This document shows positions 48,846 through 59,610 of a stretch of 64,000 nt of DNA, piece by piece. Within the stretch, counting starts at the first letter, position 1, and the number at the start of each line of letters is the position of its first letter. The notes beneath the pieces are model-generated. The model did no database searches, was not told where the DNA came from, and was given only the letters and a program-made list of their open reading frames with translations. The DNA is from Salinimonas lutimaris (GTDB lineage Bacteria; Pseudomonadota; Gammaproteobacteria; Enterobacterales; Alteromonadaceae). The stretch covers positions 954,001 through 1,018,000 of the forward strand of contig NZ_CP036536.1 of the NCBI RefSeq assembly GCF_005222225.1, written 5' to 3'. Position numbers and translations under genes: made by a program.

Positions 48846-49685
48846 TCATCTGGCAAAGGGTTCATGAAGCCGGTGACAAAGCTGCTCAAGTTTAGCTGGC
48901 AGACGAAGGGTGAAGCGACTAAAAACATCCGGGTCAACGCTATAAACCGGCGCTCCTAATACAGTACGGTGAGGCTGCCAAAAAGTTTGCTCTGCCTCAA
49001 CCGGGCGGTCAGTCGCTGCAATCAGTACCTGAGGCTGCCGGCGCAATACCTCCTGGACAGTCACTTCCGGGTAAGCCGTGGGCGCATCATCAAAAATGCC
49101 GTACACATTGCACTGTTCCAATAACTCACTGGCCCAGGCATCAGGGCCGATGCTCATTAGCGGTTGTGACCAGACATAATAAAATGCACTGATAGCCGGC
49201 TGGCCGGCATACTGGTGATGCAAAGCCTTTAGTTGCCGGGAAAAGGTCGTGGTGAGTGCTGTCGCCAGTGTTTCGCGGTCCAACAGTTTACCCAGCTGAT
49301 TGATCTCACGAGCTATATCACCGACCTCATGGGGGCTGGATAAAAACACCTCAAAACCCAGCGACCTGAGCCGGGCGATATCCTGTGGCTTGTTGCCCCC
49401 CTGCCAGGCCAGCACAACATCCGGGTTTAGCTGCATGATGGCTTTAAAATCTACACCATGGTAGTCGGCCACCACCGGCAGATTTTGCGCTTCAGTAGGA
49501 AAGTCGCTGTAGGCACTCACCGCTAACAGACTTTCCTGCGCGTTGAGACTGTAAACCCACTCGGTGAGGTGAGGGGCCAGTGTGACGACCGATTTGGCCC
49601 ACGTCTTGCCCGTCATGCTGGCAAGCAGCATCAGTAACCACAGTGTGAGTGCCCTGCCTGTCAGGCGTGTAAATTGACGGACCAT
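48846..49685 (-). CDS. btuF: Periplasmic cobalamin-binding protein BtuF
   Basis: A 279-residue helical-backbone metal-receptor-type binding protein for vitamin B12 uptake. Signal peptide at about 10-30 (ALTLWLLMLLASMTGKTWA), then VVTLAPHLTEWVYSLNA, VVADYHGVDFKAIMQLNPDV and LAWQGGNKPQDI, in the order seen in BtuF. The start overlaps the CbiB-like gene by 25 bases. BtuCD are not in the window. With mtnN and cobD it forms a minus-strand operon, as in related bacteria. Confidence 0.85.
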   Translation of the reverse strand: MVRQFTRLTGRALTLWLLMLLASMTGKTWAKSVVTLAPHLTEWVYSLNAQESLLAVSAYSDFPTEAQNLPVVADYHGVDFKAIMQLNPDVVLAWQGGNKPQDIARLRSLGFEVFLSSPHEVGDIAREINQLGKLLDRETLATALTTTFSRQLKALHHQYAGQPAISAFYYVWSQPLMSIGPDAWASELLEQCNVYGIFDDAPTAYPEVTVQEVLRRQPQVLIAATDRPVEAEQTFWQPHRTVLGAPVYSVDPDVFSRFTLRLPAKLEQLCHRLHEPFAR

Positions 49686-50617
49686 ATCAGTAATAACAAA
49701 AGACTCAGAAAAGTAACCAGTAAAATACGGGCCCGGCTAATTGCCCTGGCTGCGTAGGTCATATCGGAAAAGCGTACCTGGCGCTGTGCCCCGACCCTGG
49801 GGTAGCGCACTTTTTGATTGGCATAAATAGCCGGGCCGCCTAACTGGATGCCCAGACCAGCGCCAAAGGCGGCCAGTATCAGCGATGCTCTGTCTTTAGC
49901 CGGACTGGCCAGCATTCCCCTAAACGCCGCGATGGGGTGGGTCACTATCATTACAAACATAATACCGGGTAGTGCTCCCGCCAGTTTTAACAGGTTAGCC
50001 AGTAAAGCCACCGGTCGGCCAAACCAGTGGTAACCCGCCAGGCGAGGGTTCCACTGCCAGTTAATTTGTATAATCAGCCGGTAACATAAGGCGGCGACCG
50101 GTCCCAGTAACACAAACCATACCAGCACTCCGCAGTAAAGATACATAAAGCGAAGCAGCAAAGACTCTATGGCGGCTTTAGCTATGCCGATATCTGATAA
50201 TGAGGCGGTTTGCCGGGCAACCTGTGTACTTAATGCCTCCCGGGCCAGAATCTTTTTTTGCTGACCGGTTGCCTTAATAATCTGTTGATAGCGATACCGG
50301 TCGTGCCCGAAATCAAGCAGACACAGCATCAAAACAGATTCAAAAAACCAGGGGTATTCTGCCATATACAGCAGCGCTGCGGTGAGCCCTGCAAAAGGAA
50401 CAAGCAAAACTACCGCGCCCAGCGCGCCTGAAATATAATGCTGTGGTTTACCATGACCAGCTCCCGGGCAGACCCGCCGGGCCATACCATCACTTAACAG
50501 CTGAAACAGGGTCAGTGGATGATAGGCCTTAGGCCATCGCCACAGAGTGTCAGCCACAGCGGCCAGCAGCAGACTGGCCAGCGCCAGCAGACTCGTGTGT
50601 GTATACCAGGCTTCCAT
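49661..50617 (-). CDS. cobD: Adenosylcobinamide-phosphate synthase CobD/CbiB-like
   Basis: A 318-residue integral membrane protein attaching aminopropanol phosphate to cobyric acid in cobalamin assembly or salvage. Several membrane helices, HPLTLFQLLSDGMARRV near the start, LARE ALSTQVARQT-type central sequence and a late GLGIQLGGPAIY block fit CbiB. It shares a unit with mtnN (12-base gap) and btuF (25-base overlap). Other B12 synthesis genes are not in view, so salvage of imported corrinoids is the likeliest role. Confidence 0.82.
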   Translation of the reverse strand: MEAWYTHTSLLALASLLLAAVADTLWRWPKAYHPLTLFQLLSDGMARRVCPGAGHGKPQHYISGALGAVVLLVPFAGLTAALLYMAEYPWFFESVLMLCLLDFGHDRYRYQQIIKATGQQKKILAREALSTQVARQTASLSDIGIAKAAIESLLLRFMYLYCGVLVWFVLLGPVAALCYRLIIQINWQWNPRLAGYHWFGRPVALLANLLKLAGALPGIMFVMIVTHPIAAFRGMLASPAKDRASLILAAFGAGLGIQLGGPAIYANQKVRYPRVGAQRQVRFSDMTYAARAISRARILLVTFLSLLLLLIWSVNLHA

Positions 50618-50629
50618 GCGACAGGGAGA

Positions 50630-51334
50630 TTACTTTGCCAGTTCGGCAACCATGCCCATAACCAGTTCCGCCGAGTTTTTGGCGGCGGTTTCCAGGTACT
50701 CCTGAAATGACACCGAGGATGTTTTACCGGCGATATCGGATAATGAACGAATTACCAGAAACGGCGTGTTCAGGATATGGCAGGTTTGTGCAATAGCAGC
50801 CCCTTCCATTTCACAGGCTTTCATGTCCGGAAACGTCGCCCGAATTTTATTAGCGGCTTCATCACTACCGATAAACGCATCGCCGGTGCAAATCAGGCCG
50901 GTACGGTAGGTGATACCCTGAATACTTTCAGTGGCTGTTTGGGCTGCCTTGATCAGCGCCTCATTGCCCTGATAAGCGGCGGGCATATCGCCGGCACACT
51001 GACCAGGCGCATAACCAAAGTGGGTCAAATCAACATCATGGTGCTTTACTTCACTCCCAATAACCACATCGCCGATATTCAGGTCAGCATCAAAACCGCC
51101 GGCCGAACCAGTATTCACTACATAATCCGGTGCGTACAGTTCAATTAAAGCCGTGGTGGCCAGCGCCGAAGCCACTTTGCCAATACCGCATTTAACCAGC
51201 ACAATTTGCTGGCCATGCAAGCTGCCTTCAAAAAAGGTCAGGTGGTGCCAGGTGCGGCTGGTCAGATTATCTAAAGATGCTTTTAGCAGTGCTACTTCCT
51301 GATCCATAGCACCGAGAATTCCAATTTTTAACAT
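50630..51334 (-). CDS. mtnN: 5'-methylthioadenosine/S-adenosylhomocysteine nucleosidase
   Basis: A 234-residue enzyme hydrolysing MTA and SAH to adenine and a thioribosyl product, in the methyl cycle and autoinducer-2 route. Opens MLKIGILGAMDQEVALLK, with VNTGSAGGFD, CTGDAFIG, the substrate glutamate in ACEMEGAAIAQ, and IRSLSDIAG containing the catalytic Asp. It is first in the unit with cobD and btuF. Confidence 0.96.
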   Translation of the reverse strand: MLKIGILGAMDQEVALLKASLDNLTSRTWHHLTFFEGSLHGQQIVLVKCGIGKVASALATTALIELYAPDYVVNTGSAGGFDADLNIGDVVIGSEVKHHDVDLTHFGYAPGQCAGDMPAAYQGNEALIKAAQTATESIQGITYRTGLICTGDAFIGSDEAANKIRATFPDMKACEMEGAAIAQTCHILNTPFLVIRSLSDIAGKTSSVSFQEYLETAAKNSAELVMGMVAELAK

Positions 51335-51468
51335 AGTGATTTTTTACTGAAGGGGCGTAGCAGCGTACGCATTAAACATATACCGCTAATGGTAATACGA
51401 AATGGATGAAACTGACAGGACAGGCGTGCAGAAGAAATCGGCCGGGGCCGCTTTCTTCTGTTAACCGA

Positions 51469-52053
51469 TCAGGCTGCTGCGCGACTGGAGCGTACCGGGC
51501 GAGTGGGGCGCTTAGGCGGCTGTGGGTTATGCGCCGGTGCTTGGGCCAGTTTTTGCTGACGCCGACGGTAAGGTATCAGTTTGGTTTCCAGACATTCACG
51601 AATCTCTTCCACCGTATAGCCTGATTTTACCTTGATACGTGCATGAGGGATTCCGGCGGCATCTAAAGACCCTGAAACAAACCAGTCTCGCTGAGTTTTA
51701 TAACCTTCTTTACCGTTACTGTGTACCAGATCCACCGCCAGCACAGGGGACATATCCTGTTTGTCGCACAGAACAAAGTCCAGTTGTCGGGAAGAGGCGC
51801 GGGACAACGCCGCCGAAGCTTGCTTTTTGCCGGTGCTGGCTCTGACCTGAAGAAGATCGTTCAGGCGTACCCGGCAAACAATACGAAACTCTCGTCCCAT
51901 GGATTGTTCAATCAGGCTCAAAAAAGAGTGTTCGACTGGGGTGAACAGCTGTGTTTTTCGCTTAAACGGAAAAGTCACGCCTCCATCTGACAGTTTTATG
52001 GCGCCCAGTGCAACCACAATCAGCAACATCATGAGAATAATAGCCAGTTCCAT
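51469..52053 (-). CDS. DUF2726 membrane-anchored protein
   Basis: A 194-residue protein with an N-terminal helix (LAIILMMLLIVVALGAIKL) and a DUF2726 domain at about 35-150 (FTPVEHSFLSLIEQSMGREF, RQLDFVLCDKQDMSPVLAVD). The domain resembles nuclease-like folds, but no complete active site can be read. The tail is basic, rich in Arg and Pro, and possibly nucleic-acid-binding. Monocistronic; function unknown. Confidence 0.8.
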   Translation of the reverse strand: MELAIILMMLLIVVALGAIKLSDGGVTFPFKRKTQLFTPVEHSFLSLIEQSMGREFRIVCRVRLNDLLQVRASTGKKQASAALSRASSRQLDFVLCDKQDMSPVLAVDLVHSNGKEGYKTQRDWFVSGSLDAAGIPHARIKVKSGYTVEEIRECLETKLIPYRRRQQKLAQAPAHNPQPPKRPTRPVRSSRAAA

Positions 52054-52285
52054 AATGATTCCTCAACAGACCTATTGTAAAACGTCAGTTTTCTGACGAA
52101 TTGAGCTAAAAAGCAGAGTGTTAGTAAAGAAATAGCAAAGGCAGTGCCAGCTTAGTTAAGCCGCATAGACTGAGTATGTTTGGGACAGGGTAAATAAAGG
52201 CCAGAGAAGCGTTGTGTGAAAGTGGTGAGGGTTAAAATAATATGAAAAAGAGAAAGCGGATAGACAGTGCTACCCGCATACGCGT

Positions 52286-52666
52286 TTACTGCTGAGCAAG
52301 CAGGCTGTCAATTATCAGTAGGTCCACCTGCGCCCCCTGGTTATCGGGTGATACCACAACGCGAACATTGTCACTGGCACCGCTTAGTACGGTTCGACCA
52401 TTATACTGACTGATCACGGTCAGATCAGGCATGGCATTTTGATACCAAGCTATCAGCTGTTGTTGATTTTTGGGTGAATGAAATACCAGAGACGCCGGCA
52501 TCTCGTCATCAAATTTCTGACACTGCATGGCATCGCCAGGCATGGCAACGGAATAAAAATCAGCAGGACAGGGTGTAAGATCGGGTTGAGACTTATCCGT
52601 GTCTGCCACTGCGGCTGTGCTTAGTGCCAGCGCTCCTGCACAGGCTAAGCGAGTTAAAAACGTCAT
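52286..52666 (-). CDS. Small exported protein of unknown function
   Basis: A 126-residue protein with a clear signal peptide when started at 52666 (MTFLTRLACAGALALSTAAVA, cleaved before DTDK region). The mature part is about 105 residues with two Cys (TPCPADFY and MQCQKFDD), possibly a disulfide. I do not recognise the family. An earlier in-frame ATG at 52702 adds 12 residues and spoils the signal. It is flanked downstream by a 232-base gap with nothing obvious and upstream by the repeat region. Confidence 0.68.
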   Translation of the reverse strand: MTFLTRLACAGALALSTAAVADTDKSQPDLTPCPADFYSVAMPGDAMQCQKFDDEMPASLVFHSPKNQQQLIAWYQNAMPDLTVISQYNGRTVLSGASDNVRVVVSPDNQGAQVDLLIIDSLLAQQ

Positions 52667-52807
52667 AGTGGGCCCAGTTATCAGCATGTTTAATGTACAC
52701 ACTTACTATATGAAGATGAGATAAGCATCTCAACTCTCCAAAAGATGTAAAGGGTATACCTGTTTATTACAGCGTATCAGCCCACACCGCGCATTGACTC
52801 CTTTTAG

Positions 52808-52934
52808 CTAGACACCCATGCCATTGCAACTCACAAAGTCCCTTAACAAGACACCCATACCATTGCAGCTCAAAGCTCCTTAACAAGACACCCATACCAT
52901 TGCAGCTCACAAAGCTCCTTAACAAGACATTCAT
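52808..52934. repeat. Direct array of AACAAGACACCCAT units (left array)
   Basis: Core ACACCCAT occurs at 52812, 52851 and 52888, with a degenerate fourth copy (AACAAGACATTCAT at 52921). Units are 37-39 bases, each reading core, then roughly CCATTGCAGCTCACAAAG, then CTCCTTAACAAG. The interval sequence is also nearly identical, so this is a tandem repeat and not a CRISPR. Confidence 0.88.
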
Positions 52935-53076
52935 GAATAGCGTCCCATATAAAATAATCAACGTACACGTGACAGAAGCACCGGTATGAAGCCATTCAAC
53001 GCAACAGCCTTGCCTTCTTCAACAATGTGATAGTTAAGGTATCTATACCGCTGCGTTGAATAGTGCTGCACCTCCA

Positions 53077-53504
53077 TAGGACATGAAAAAAGGGGCAGCG
53101 ACTTTGCTTAGACACCCACCAAGCCAAATAATGTGTCATCCACCATTGGTAGCAGAGCAGACCGGCTTAACGATAGGTGACTTGTAAAGAGCGAGGGTGG
53201 TCATGAGTCAACCAATTAGCATGGGTGTCTTGTTAATGGAGAAGGTGGCTATGAGTTGAGCAATTAGCATGGGTGTCTTTATGTCATTTCTATAGGACAT
53301 GACAAAAGGGCTACGACTTGCTTAGACACCCACCAGACCAAATACTGTGTCATCCACCATTGGTAGCAGAGCAGACCGGCTTAACCATAGGTGACTTGTT
53401 AAGGGCGAGGGTGGTCATGAGTCAACCAATTAGCATGGGTGTCTTGTTAATGGAGAAGGTGGCTATGAGTGGATTAATTAGCATGGGTGTCTTGTTAAGG
53501 GCAT
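53077..53504. repeat. Tandem duplication with about 214-bp period
   Basis: Two near-identical copies side by side: CACCATTGGT at 53141 and 53355, and ATGGGTGTCTTGTTAATGGA at 53221 and 53435, both 214 bases apart. Each copy contains a 121-bp segment bounded by AGACACCCA and its inverse TGGGTGTCT (53110-53230 and 53324-53444), giving it a small inverted-repeat element look. Confidence 0.88.
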
Positions 53505-53598
53505 GAGTGGATTAATTAGCATGGGTGTCTTGTTAAGGGCATGGGTGTCTTGTTAATGGAGAAGGTGGCTATGAGTGGATTAATTAGCATGGGTGTCT
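53435..53598. repeat. Short tandem array of ATGGGTGTCTTGTTAA units (right array)
   Basis: ATGGGTGTCT starts at 53435, 53483, 53521, 53541 and 53589, giving unit lengths 48, 38, 20 and 48. The two 48-base units (53435-53482 and 53541-53588) are identical. It is the inverse orientation of the left array. The unit lengths show modular gain and loss, as in slippage or recombination. Confidence 0.88.
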
Positions 53599-53655
53599 TG
53601 ATATCATTGTAATAGCTAGATGAATCTGGCTGGGAAGAATGGAGAATGGCAGGCA

Positions 53656-53684
53656 TAAAAAAACGGACCCGAAAGTCCGTTTTT
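53656..53684 (-). terminator. Intrinsic terminator after gltD
   Basis: AAAAACGGAC / GTCCGTTTTT (10-bp stem, six-base loop) 20 bases past the gltD stop, with a T-run on the minus strand. The symmetric A and T runs could make it work both ways. Confidence 0.88.
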
Positions 53685-53703
53685 ATAATACATGTATTAG
53701 TCA

Positions 53704-55122
<1,419 letters not shown>

Positions 55123-55131
55123 TCACACCTC

Positions 55132-58100
55132 CTACTGAGCCTGAATGCGAAGTTCATCGCTGGAACGACTAATGTGGCCCAACAGGTTTTTCACATCACT
55201 GGTCTTGGGTTTAATCAGTTTGAATTTTTTCAAGGTATTGGCAAAATCTGTTAGCAGATTCAATGAATGCTCACTACCTGTTTCTTCATAATGCTGATTA
55301 ATCAGCCCACGCAGGTGTTCAACAAGAATATTCTTATCTTCAACCGGCATGATCTCAACCAGATCTTCATTAACACGGTCTGCCAGATCATCTTCACTAT
55401 CATAAAGATATGCAAAGCCGCCTGTCATACCCGCACCAAAGTTAACACCAACCTTACCAAGTACAGCAACAATGCCTCCGGTCATGTATTCGCAACCGTT
55501 ATCTCCAATGCCTTCTACTACCGCAATAGCCCCTGAGTTACGTACGGCGAAACGTTCACCGGCACGGCCTGCAGCAAACAGCTTGCCGCCGGTGGCGCCA
55601 TACAAACAGGTATTTCCCATGATGGCGCTGTTTGGTGCATCAAAACTGATGTTGCGAGGCGGATAAATAACCAGCTTACCGCCAGTCATGCCTTTGCCGA
55701 CATAATCGTTGGCATCACCTTCAATTCGCATGTGCAGGCCTCCGGCGTTCCATACGCCGAAGCTTTGCCCGGCAGTACCGGTAAATTGCACCTCAACCGG
55801 GTTATCTTCCATGTCATGGTTACCATGATGTTTGGCTATTTCACCTGATACCAGTGCGCCAACAGAGCGATCTGTATTGCGAATCGGGTAGCTCAGTCTG
55901 ATACCCGTTGCGGAGCGGACAGCCTGCTGGCAATCCGACAGCAGCTGCGCATTAAGCTCACCCTTGTCCATCGGCTCGTTAGTGGTTTGCGAACAGAACA
56001 ACCGGGTATGCTCGCCTTCTTTTGGCTTGTGCAGCAGCGGCGATAAGTCCAGACGATTCTGTCGGGCAGTCATGCCGTCAATAACTTTTAACAGGTCGGT
56101 TCGACCAACTAAGTCGTCAAACTTACGCACACCCAGCGAGGCCATAATTTCGCGAACTTCTCTGGCAATGAACTTAAAGTAGTTCATCACCATTTCCGGT
56201 AAACCGATGAAGTGCTCATCACGCAGTTTCTCGTCCTGAGTTGCAACACCAGTTGCACAGTTGTTCAGATGGCAGATTCGCAGGTATTTGCAGCCTAAAG
56301 CGACCATTGGTCCGGTACCAAAGCCAAAGCTCTCAGCCCCCAGACAAGCTGCTTTTATTACATCTAAACCGGTTTTCAGACCACCATCTGTCTGCACCCG
56401 CACTTTGTGACGTAATCCATTTTCGATCAGTGCCTGCTGCGTCTCAGCCAGACCAAGTTCAAACGGACTACCGGCATATTTAACCGAGGTCAGCGGGCTG
56501 GCACCGGTACCGCCATCATAGCCAGAAACCGTGATCAGATCGGCATAGGCTTTGGCTACGCCGGTGGCAATCGTGCCCACACCAGGTTCTGACACCAGCT
56601 TCACTGAAATCAGTGCTGACGGATTGACCTGTTTGAGATCAAAAATCAGCTGCGCCAAATCCTCGATGGAGTAAATATCGTGATGCGGTGGAGGTGAAAT
56701 CAGGGTTACTCCAGGCACAGAAAAGCGTAGCGTGGCGATATAGCGATTCACTTTATCACCAGGCAACTGCCCACCTTCACCAGGTTTTGCGCCCTGCGCA
56801 ACTTTGATTTGAATCACATTGGCATTCACCAGATAGTGCGGTGTTACGCCAAAACGCCCTGATGCGACCTGCTTAATTTTTGAGTTTTTCTCAGTACCAA
56901 AACGTGACGGATGCTCACCACCTTCGCCCGAGTTAGACTGACCACCCAAACGGTTCATAGCAATTGCCAGCGCTTCGTGAGCCTCAGGGCTCAGTGCGCC
57001 GATTGACATGGCAGCGGTGTCAAACCGTGGGAACAGCTTTTCATCCCCTTCAACTTCGCTGATATCAATTGCATCGGTTTCGCTACTTAGCGCAAGAAGA
57101 TCGCGCAGGTGCGCCGGGGCGCGTTCATTAACTTGTTTGGCATATTCCTGATAATCATTATACTCACCGCTGACCACGGCTTTTTGTAATGACTTCACTA
57201 CGCCCGGGTTGTACGCATGGTACTCGCCGTCATGAACATATTTAAGCAGCCCACCGTGCGACAGCGGCTTACGTTTAAGCCAGGCCACCTTAGATTGCTG
57301 CATGATGTCCTGTTCAAAGTCGTGGAAGCCGGCGCCCTGGATACGAGAGGTAACCCCTTTAAAGCACAGATCCATAACATCACGGCTAATGCCAATGGCT
57401 TCGAACAGCTTCGCCGAACGATAGCTGGCCACTGTACTGATGCCCATCTTAGACATAATTTTGTACAGGCCTTTGTTAATCCCTTTGCGATAATTAAGGG
57501 TGGCTTCCATGACACTGACTGGCAATTCACCATTTTCACATAGCTGCTCAATGGTTTCATAAGCCAGGAACGGGTAAATCGCCGTGGCACCTAAACCGAT
57601 GAGTACCGCATAATGGTGCGGATCCCGTGTAGTGGCAGTTTCTACTACAATATTGGCATCACAGCGCAGCTCTTTTTCAATCAGGCGGCGTTGTACTGCC
57701 CCCACGGCCATTGCAGCAGGAACCGGGAAGCGGTTTTTGCGAATATTGCGGTCAGACAGAACCACAAAGGCCGCCCGTTTTTGCTTGACCAGATATTCTA
57801 CCTCGTTGCAGATCCGCTCAATGGCTTTGCGTAATCCTTCTTCCTGGGTGTACTGCAGTTCAACCATTTCTGAATAGTAGTTATCAGGATTAAACTCACG
57901 CAGCTGTTTTAAATCGGTATACATCAGTATTGGCGACTGGAACAGTACCCGGTCTGCATAGCCTGAGGTTTCGCTGAACACGTTCTGCTCGCGGCCAATA
58001 CAGGTAGCCAAAGACATCACATGGTTTTCACGTAAAGGATCGATAGGCGGGTTGGTGACCTGAGCAAACTGCTGACGGAAATAATCATAGATAGTCCGGG

Positions 58101-59598
58101 TTTTAGCGGACATCACAGCCATGGGGGTATCATCGCCCATAGATCCGACTGCTTCCTGACCATCTTTAGCCAGTACCTTGATGACCTGCTGAATTTCCTC
58201 ATAGCTGTAGTTAAACATCTTATGATAGATAGCCATCATGTCGTCATCAAATACGCGCTGTCCGATTTGAGAGTGGTCACACTGCTCAACCGGCGTCAAC
58301 CGACGAATATGTTTATCCAGCCATTCACGGTACGGGTGACGATCTTTCAGTTCATCGTCAATCTCGTTAGAGCGCCAGATTTTGCCTGTGTAAGTATCCA
58401 CTGCGAGCATTTCGCCAGGACCAACACGGCCTTTTTCCAGTACATCCTGTTCGTTGTAATCCCAGATGCCGACCTCTGAAGCCAGCGTGATAAATCCATT
58501 TTTGGTAATGACATAGCGGGCCGGACGCAGACCGTTACGATCCAGATTACAGGCAACATGACGGCCGTTTGTTAATACGATACCGGCCGGACCATCCCAA
58601 GGTTCCATGTGCATTGAGTTAAACTCGTAAAATGCTCGCAGACTGTCATCCATGGTTTTATTATTTTGATAGGCAGGCGGAACCAGCAGACGCATGGCAC
58701 GGAACAAATCCATACCGCCAGCCAGGAATAATTCCAGCATGTTATCCAGAGAAGACGAGTCTGAACCGTCTGTATTAACATAAGGCGCAGCATCTTTGAG
58801 ATCAGGAATTAATGGTGTTGCAAACTTACCGGTACGGGCCATCGACCAGTCTCGGTTACCCTTGATGGTATTGATTTCACCATTGTGAGCCAAAAAGCGA
58901 AATGGCTGGGCTAACGGCCAGCGAGGCAATGTATTGGTAGAAAAACGCTGGTGAAATACACAGATAGCGCTTTGCATGCGCTCATCAGCAAGATCGGCAT
59001 AAAAGGCCGGCAGGTCTTTTGGCATGACCAGGCCTTTATAGATGGTCACCAGACCGGATAAACAGGCCACATAGAAATCGGGATCAGCTTCAAGGCGCTT
59101 TTCGGCCCGGCGACGCACCATATATAAGCGGCGTTCCAGATCCCGCTTACGCCAGCCGGCAGGGGCGTTGACAAAAACCTGCTCAATTTGAGGCACACCG
59201 GTTAGTGCCAGGTCGCCTAATACACTGTGGTCCACCGGCACTTCGCGCCAGCCCACAACACCCAGTGTTTCTTTTTCAAGTTCTTCGTTAAGTACTTCTC
59301 TGGCCTGCTGGGCCAGCGCGTTGTCCTGACTTAAAAAAATCATCCCAACAGCGTACTTTTTGCTCAGTTTCCAACCATTTTCCTGAGCTATGGACTGAAA
59401 CAGAGCGTCTGGTTTTTGCAATAACAGGCCACATCCATCGCCGGTTTTACCATCCGCGGCAATACCACCTCGGTGCTGCATCCGGTCCAAACCATGAATT
59501 GCTGTTGTCACCAGTTCGTGACTGGGTTCCCCGTGAGTGTGGGCTATCAGGCCGAAGCCACAGTTATCCCGGGAATCATTGGGATTGTATAAACTCAT
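55132..59598 (-). CDS. gltB: Glutamate synthase (NADPH) large subunit
   Basis: Alpha subunit of GOGAT, converting glutamine and 2-oxoglutarate to two glutamates. 1488 residues. A short propeptide ends before Cys13 (SRDNCGFGLIAH), the N-terminal nucleophile of the glutaminase domain. The synthase domain binds FMN, and the 3Fe-4S cysteines are in GCKYLRICHLNNCATG (C-x5-C-x4-C). The C-terminal GXGXG beta-helix (GGKLFAAGRAGERFAVRNSG) closes the protein. AAGGAG precedes the ATG. A possible leader ORF ends 12 bases upstream. The arcB gene lies on the other side of a 1.4-kb gap, an arrangement also seen in E. coli. Confidence 0.98.
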   Translation of the reverse strand: MSLYNPNDSRDNCGFGLIAHTHGEPSHELVTTAIHGLDRMQHRGGIAADGKTGDGCGLLLQKPDALFQSIAQENGWKLSKKYAVGMIFLSQDNALAQQAREVLNEELEKETLGVVGWREVPVDHSVLGDLALTGVPQIEQVFVNAPAGWRKRDLERRLYMVRRRAEKRLEADPDFYVACLSGLVTIYKGLVMPKDLPAFYADLADERMQSAICVFHQRFSTNTLPRWPLAQPFRFLAHNGEINTIKGNRDWSMARTGKFATPLIPDLKDAAPYVNTDGSDSSSLDNMLELFLAGGMDLFRAMRLLVPPAYQNNKTMDDSLRAFYEFNSMHMEPWDGPAGIVLTNGRHVACNLDRNGLRPARYVITKNGFITLASEVGIWDYNEQDVLEKGRVGPGEMLAVDTYTGKIWRSNEIDDELKDRHPYREWLDKHIRRLTPVEQCDHSQIGQRVFDDDMMAIYHKMFNYSYEEIQQVIKVLAKDGQEAVGSMGDDTPMAVMSAKTRTIYDYFRQQFAQVTNPPIDPLRENHVMSLATCIGREQNVFSETSGYADRVLFQSPILMYTDLKQLREFNPDNYYSEMVELQYTQEEGLRKAIERICNEVEYLVKQKRAAFVVLSDRNIRKNRFPVPAAMAVGAVQRRLIEKELRCDANIVVETATTRDPHHYAVLIGLGATAIYPFLAYETIEQLCENGELPVSVMEATLNYRKGINKGLYKIMSKMGISTVASYRSAKLFEAIGISRDVMDLCFKGVTSRIQGAGFHDFEQDIMQQSKVAWLKRKPLSHGGLLKYVHDGEYHAYNPGVVKSLQKAVVSGEYNDYQEYAKQVNERAPAHLRDLLALSSETDAIDISEVEGDEKLFPRFDTAAMSIGALSPEAHEALAIAMNRLGGQSNSGEGGEHPSRFGTEKNSKIKQVASGRFGVTPHYLVNANVIQIKVAQGAKPGEGGQLPGDKVNRYIATLRFSVPGVTLISPPPHHDIYSIEDLAQLIFDLKQVNPSALISVKLVSEPGVGTIATGVAKAYADLITVSGYDGGTGASPLTSVKYAGSPFELGLAETQQALIENGLRHKVRVQTDGGLKTGLDVIKAACLGAESFGFGTGPMVALGCKYLRICHLNNCATGVATQDEKLRDEHFIGLPEMVMNYFKFIAREVREIMASLGVRKFDDLVGRTDLLKVIDGMTARQNRLDLSPLLHKPKEGEHTRLFCSQTTNEPMDKGELNAQLLSDCQQAVRSATGIRLSYPIRNTDRSVGALVSGEIAKHHGNHDMEDNPVEVQFTGTAGQSFGVWNAGGLHMRIEGDANDYVGKGMTGGKLVIYPPRNISFDAPNSAIMGNTCLYGATGGKLFAAGRAGERFAVRNSGAIAVVEGIGDNGCEYMTGGIVAVLGKVGVNFGAGMTGGFAYLYDSEDDLADRVNEDLVEIMPVEDKNILVEHLRGLINQHYEETGSEHSLNLLTDFANTLKKFKLIKPKTSDVKNLLGHISRSSDELRIQAQ

Positions 59599-59610
59599 CT
59601 CTTAACTCCT

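Larger units (their letters stand above)
52667..53703. other. Non-coding repeat-rich region between small exported protein and gltD
   Basis: About one kilobase without a credible gene. It holds a family of short repeats with core AGACACCCAT in both orientations (details in separate entries) and the gltD terminator at the right edge. Open frames crossing it (52767-52961 minus and 53318-53506 plus) merely translate the repeats. Confidence 0.8.

Noticed and set aside
52808..52934. CRISPR-like array (17-base repeat with about 21-base spacers)
   Set aside because: The spacers are almost identical to each other, there are only three or four units, and no cas genes are present. It is a tandem repeat.
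52767..52961. 64-codon minus-strand frame with repeated MGVLL-type sequence
   Set aside because: It only translates the DNA repeats; no ribosome-binding site, and repeat units are not multiples of three.
53318..53506. 62-codon plus-strand frame over the repeats
   Set aside because: Same reason: translated repeats with no coding character.
52808..53598. Integron attC/VCR-like sites, suggested by TTAAC and GTTAA next to the core
   Set aside because: No integrase, no gene cassettes between copies, and the paired R and L boxes of attC sites are not present at consistent spacing.
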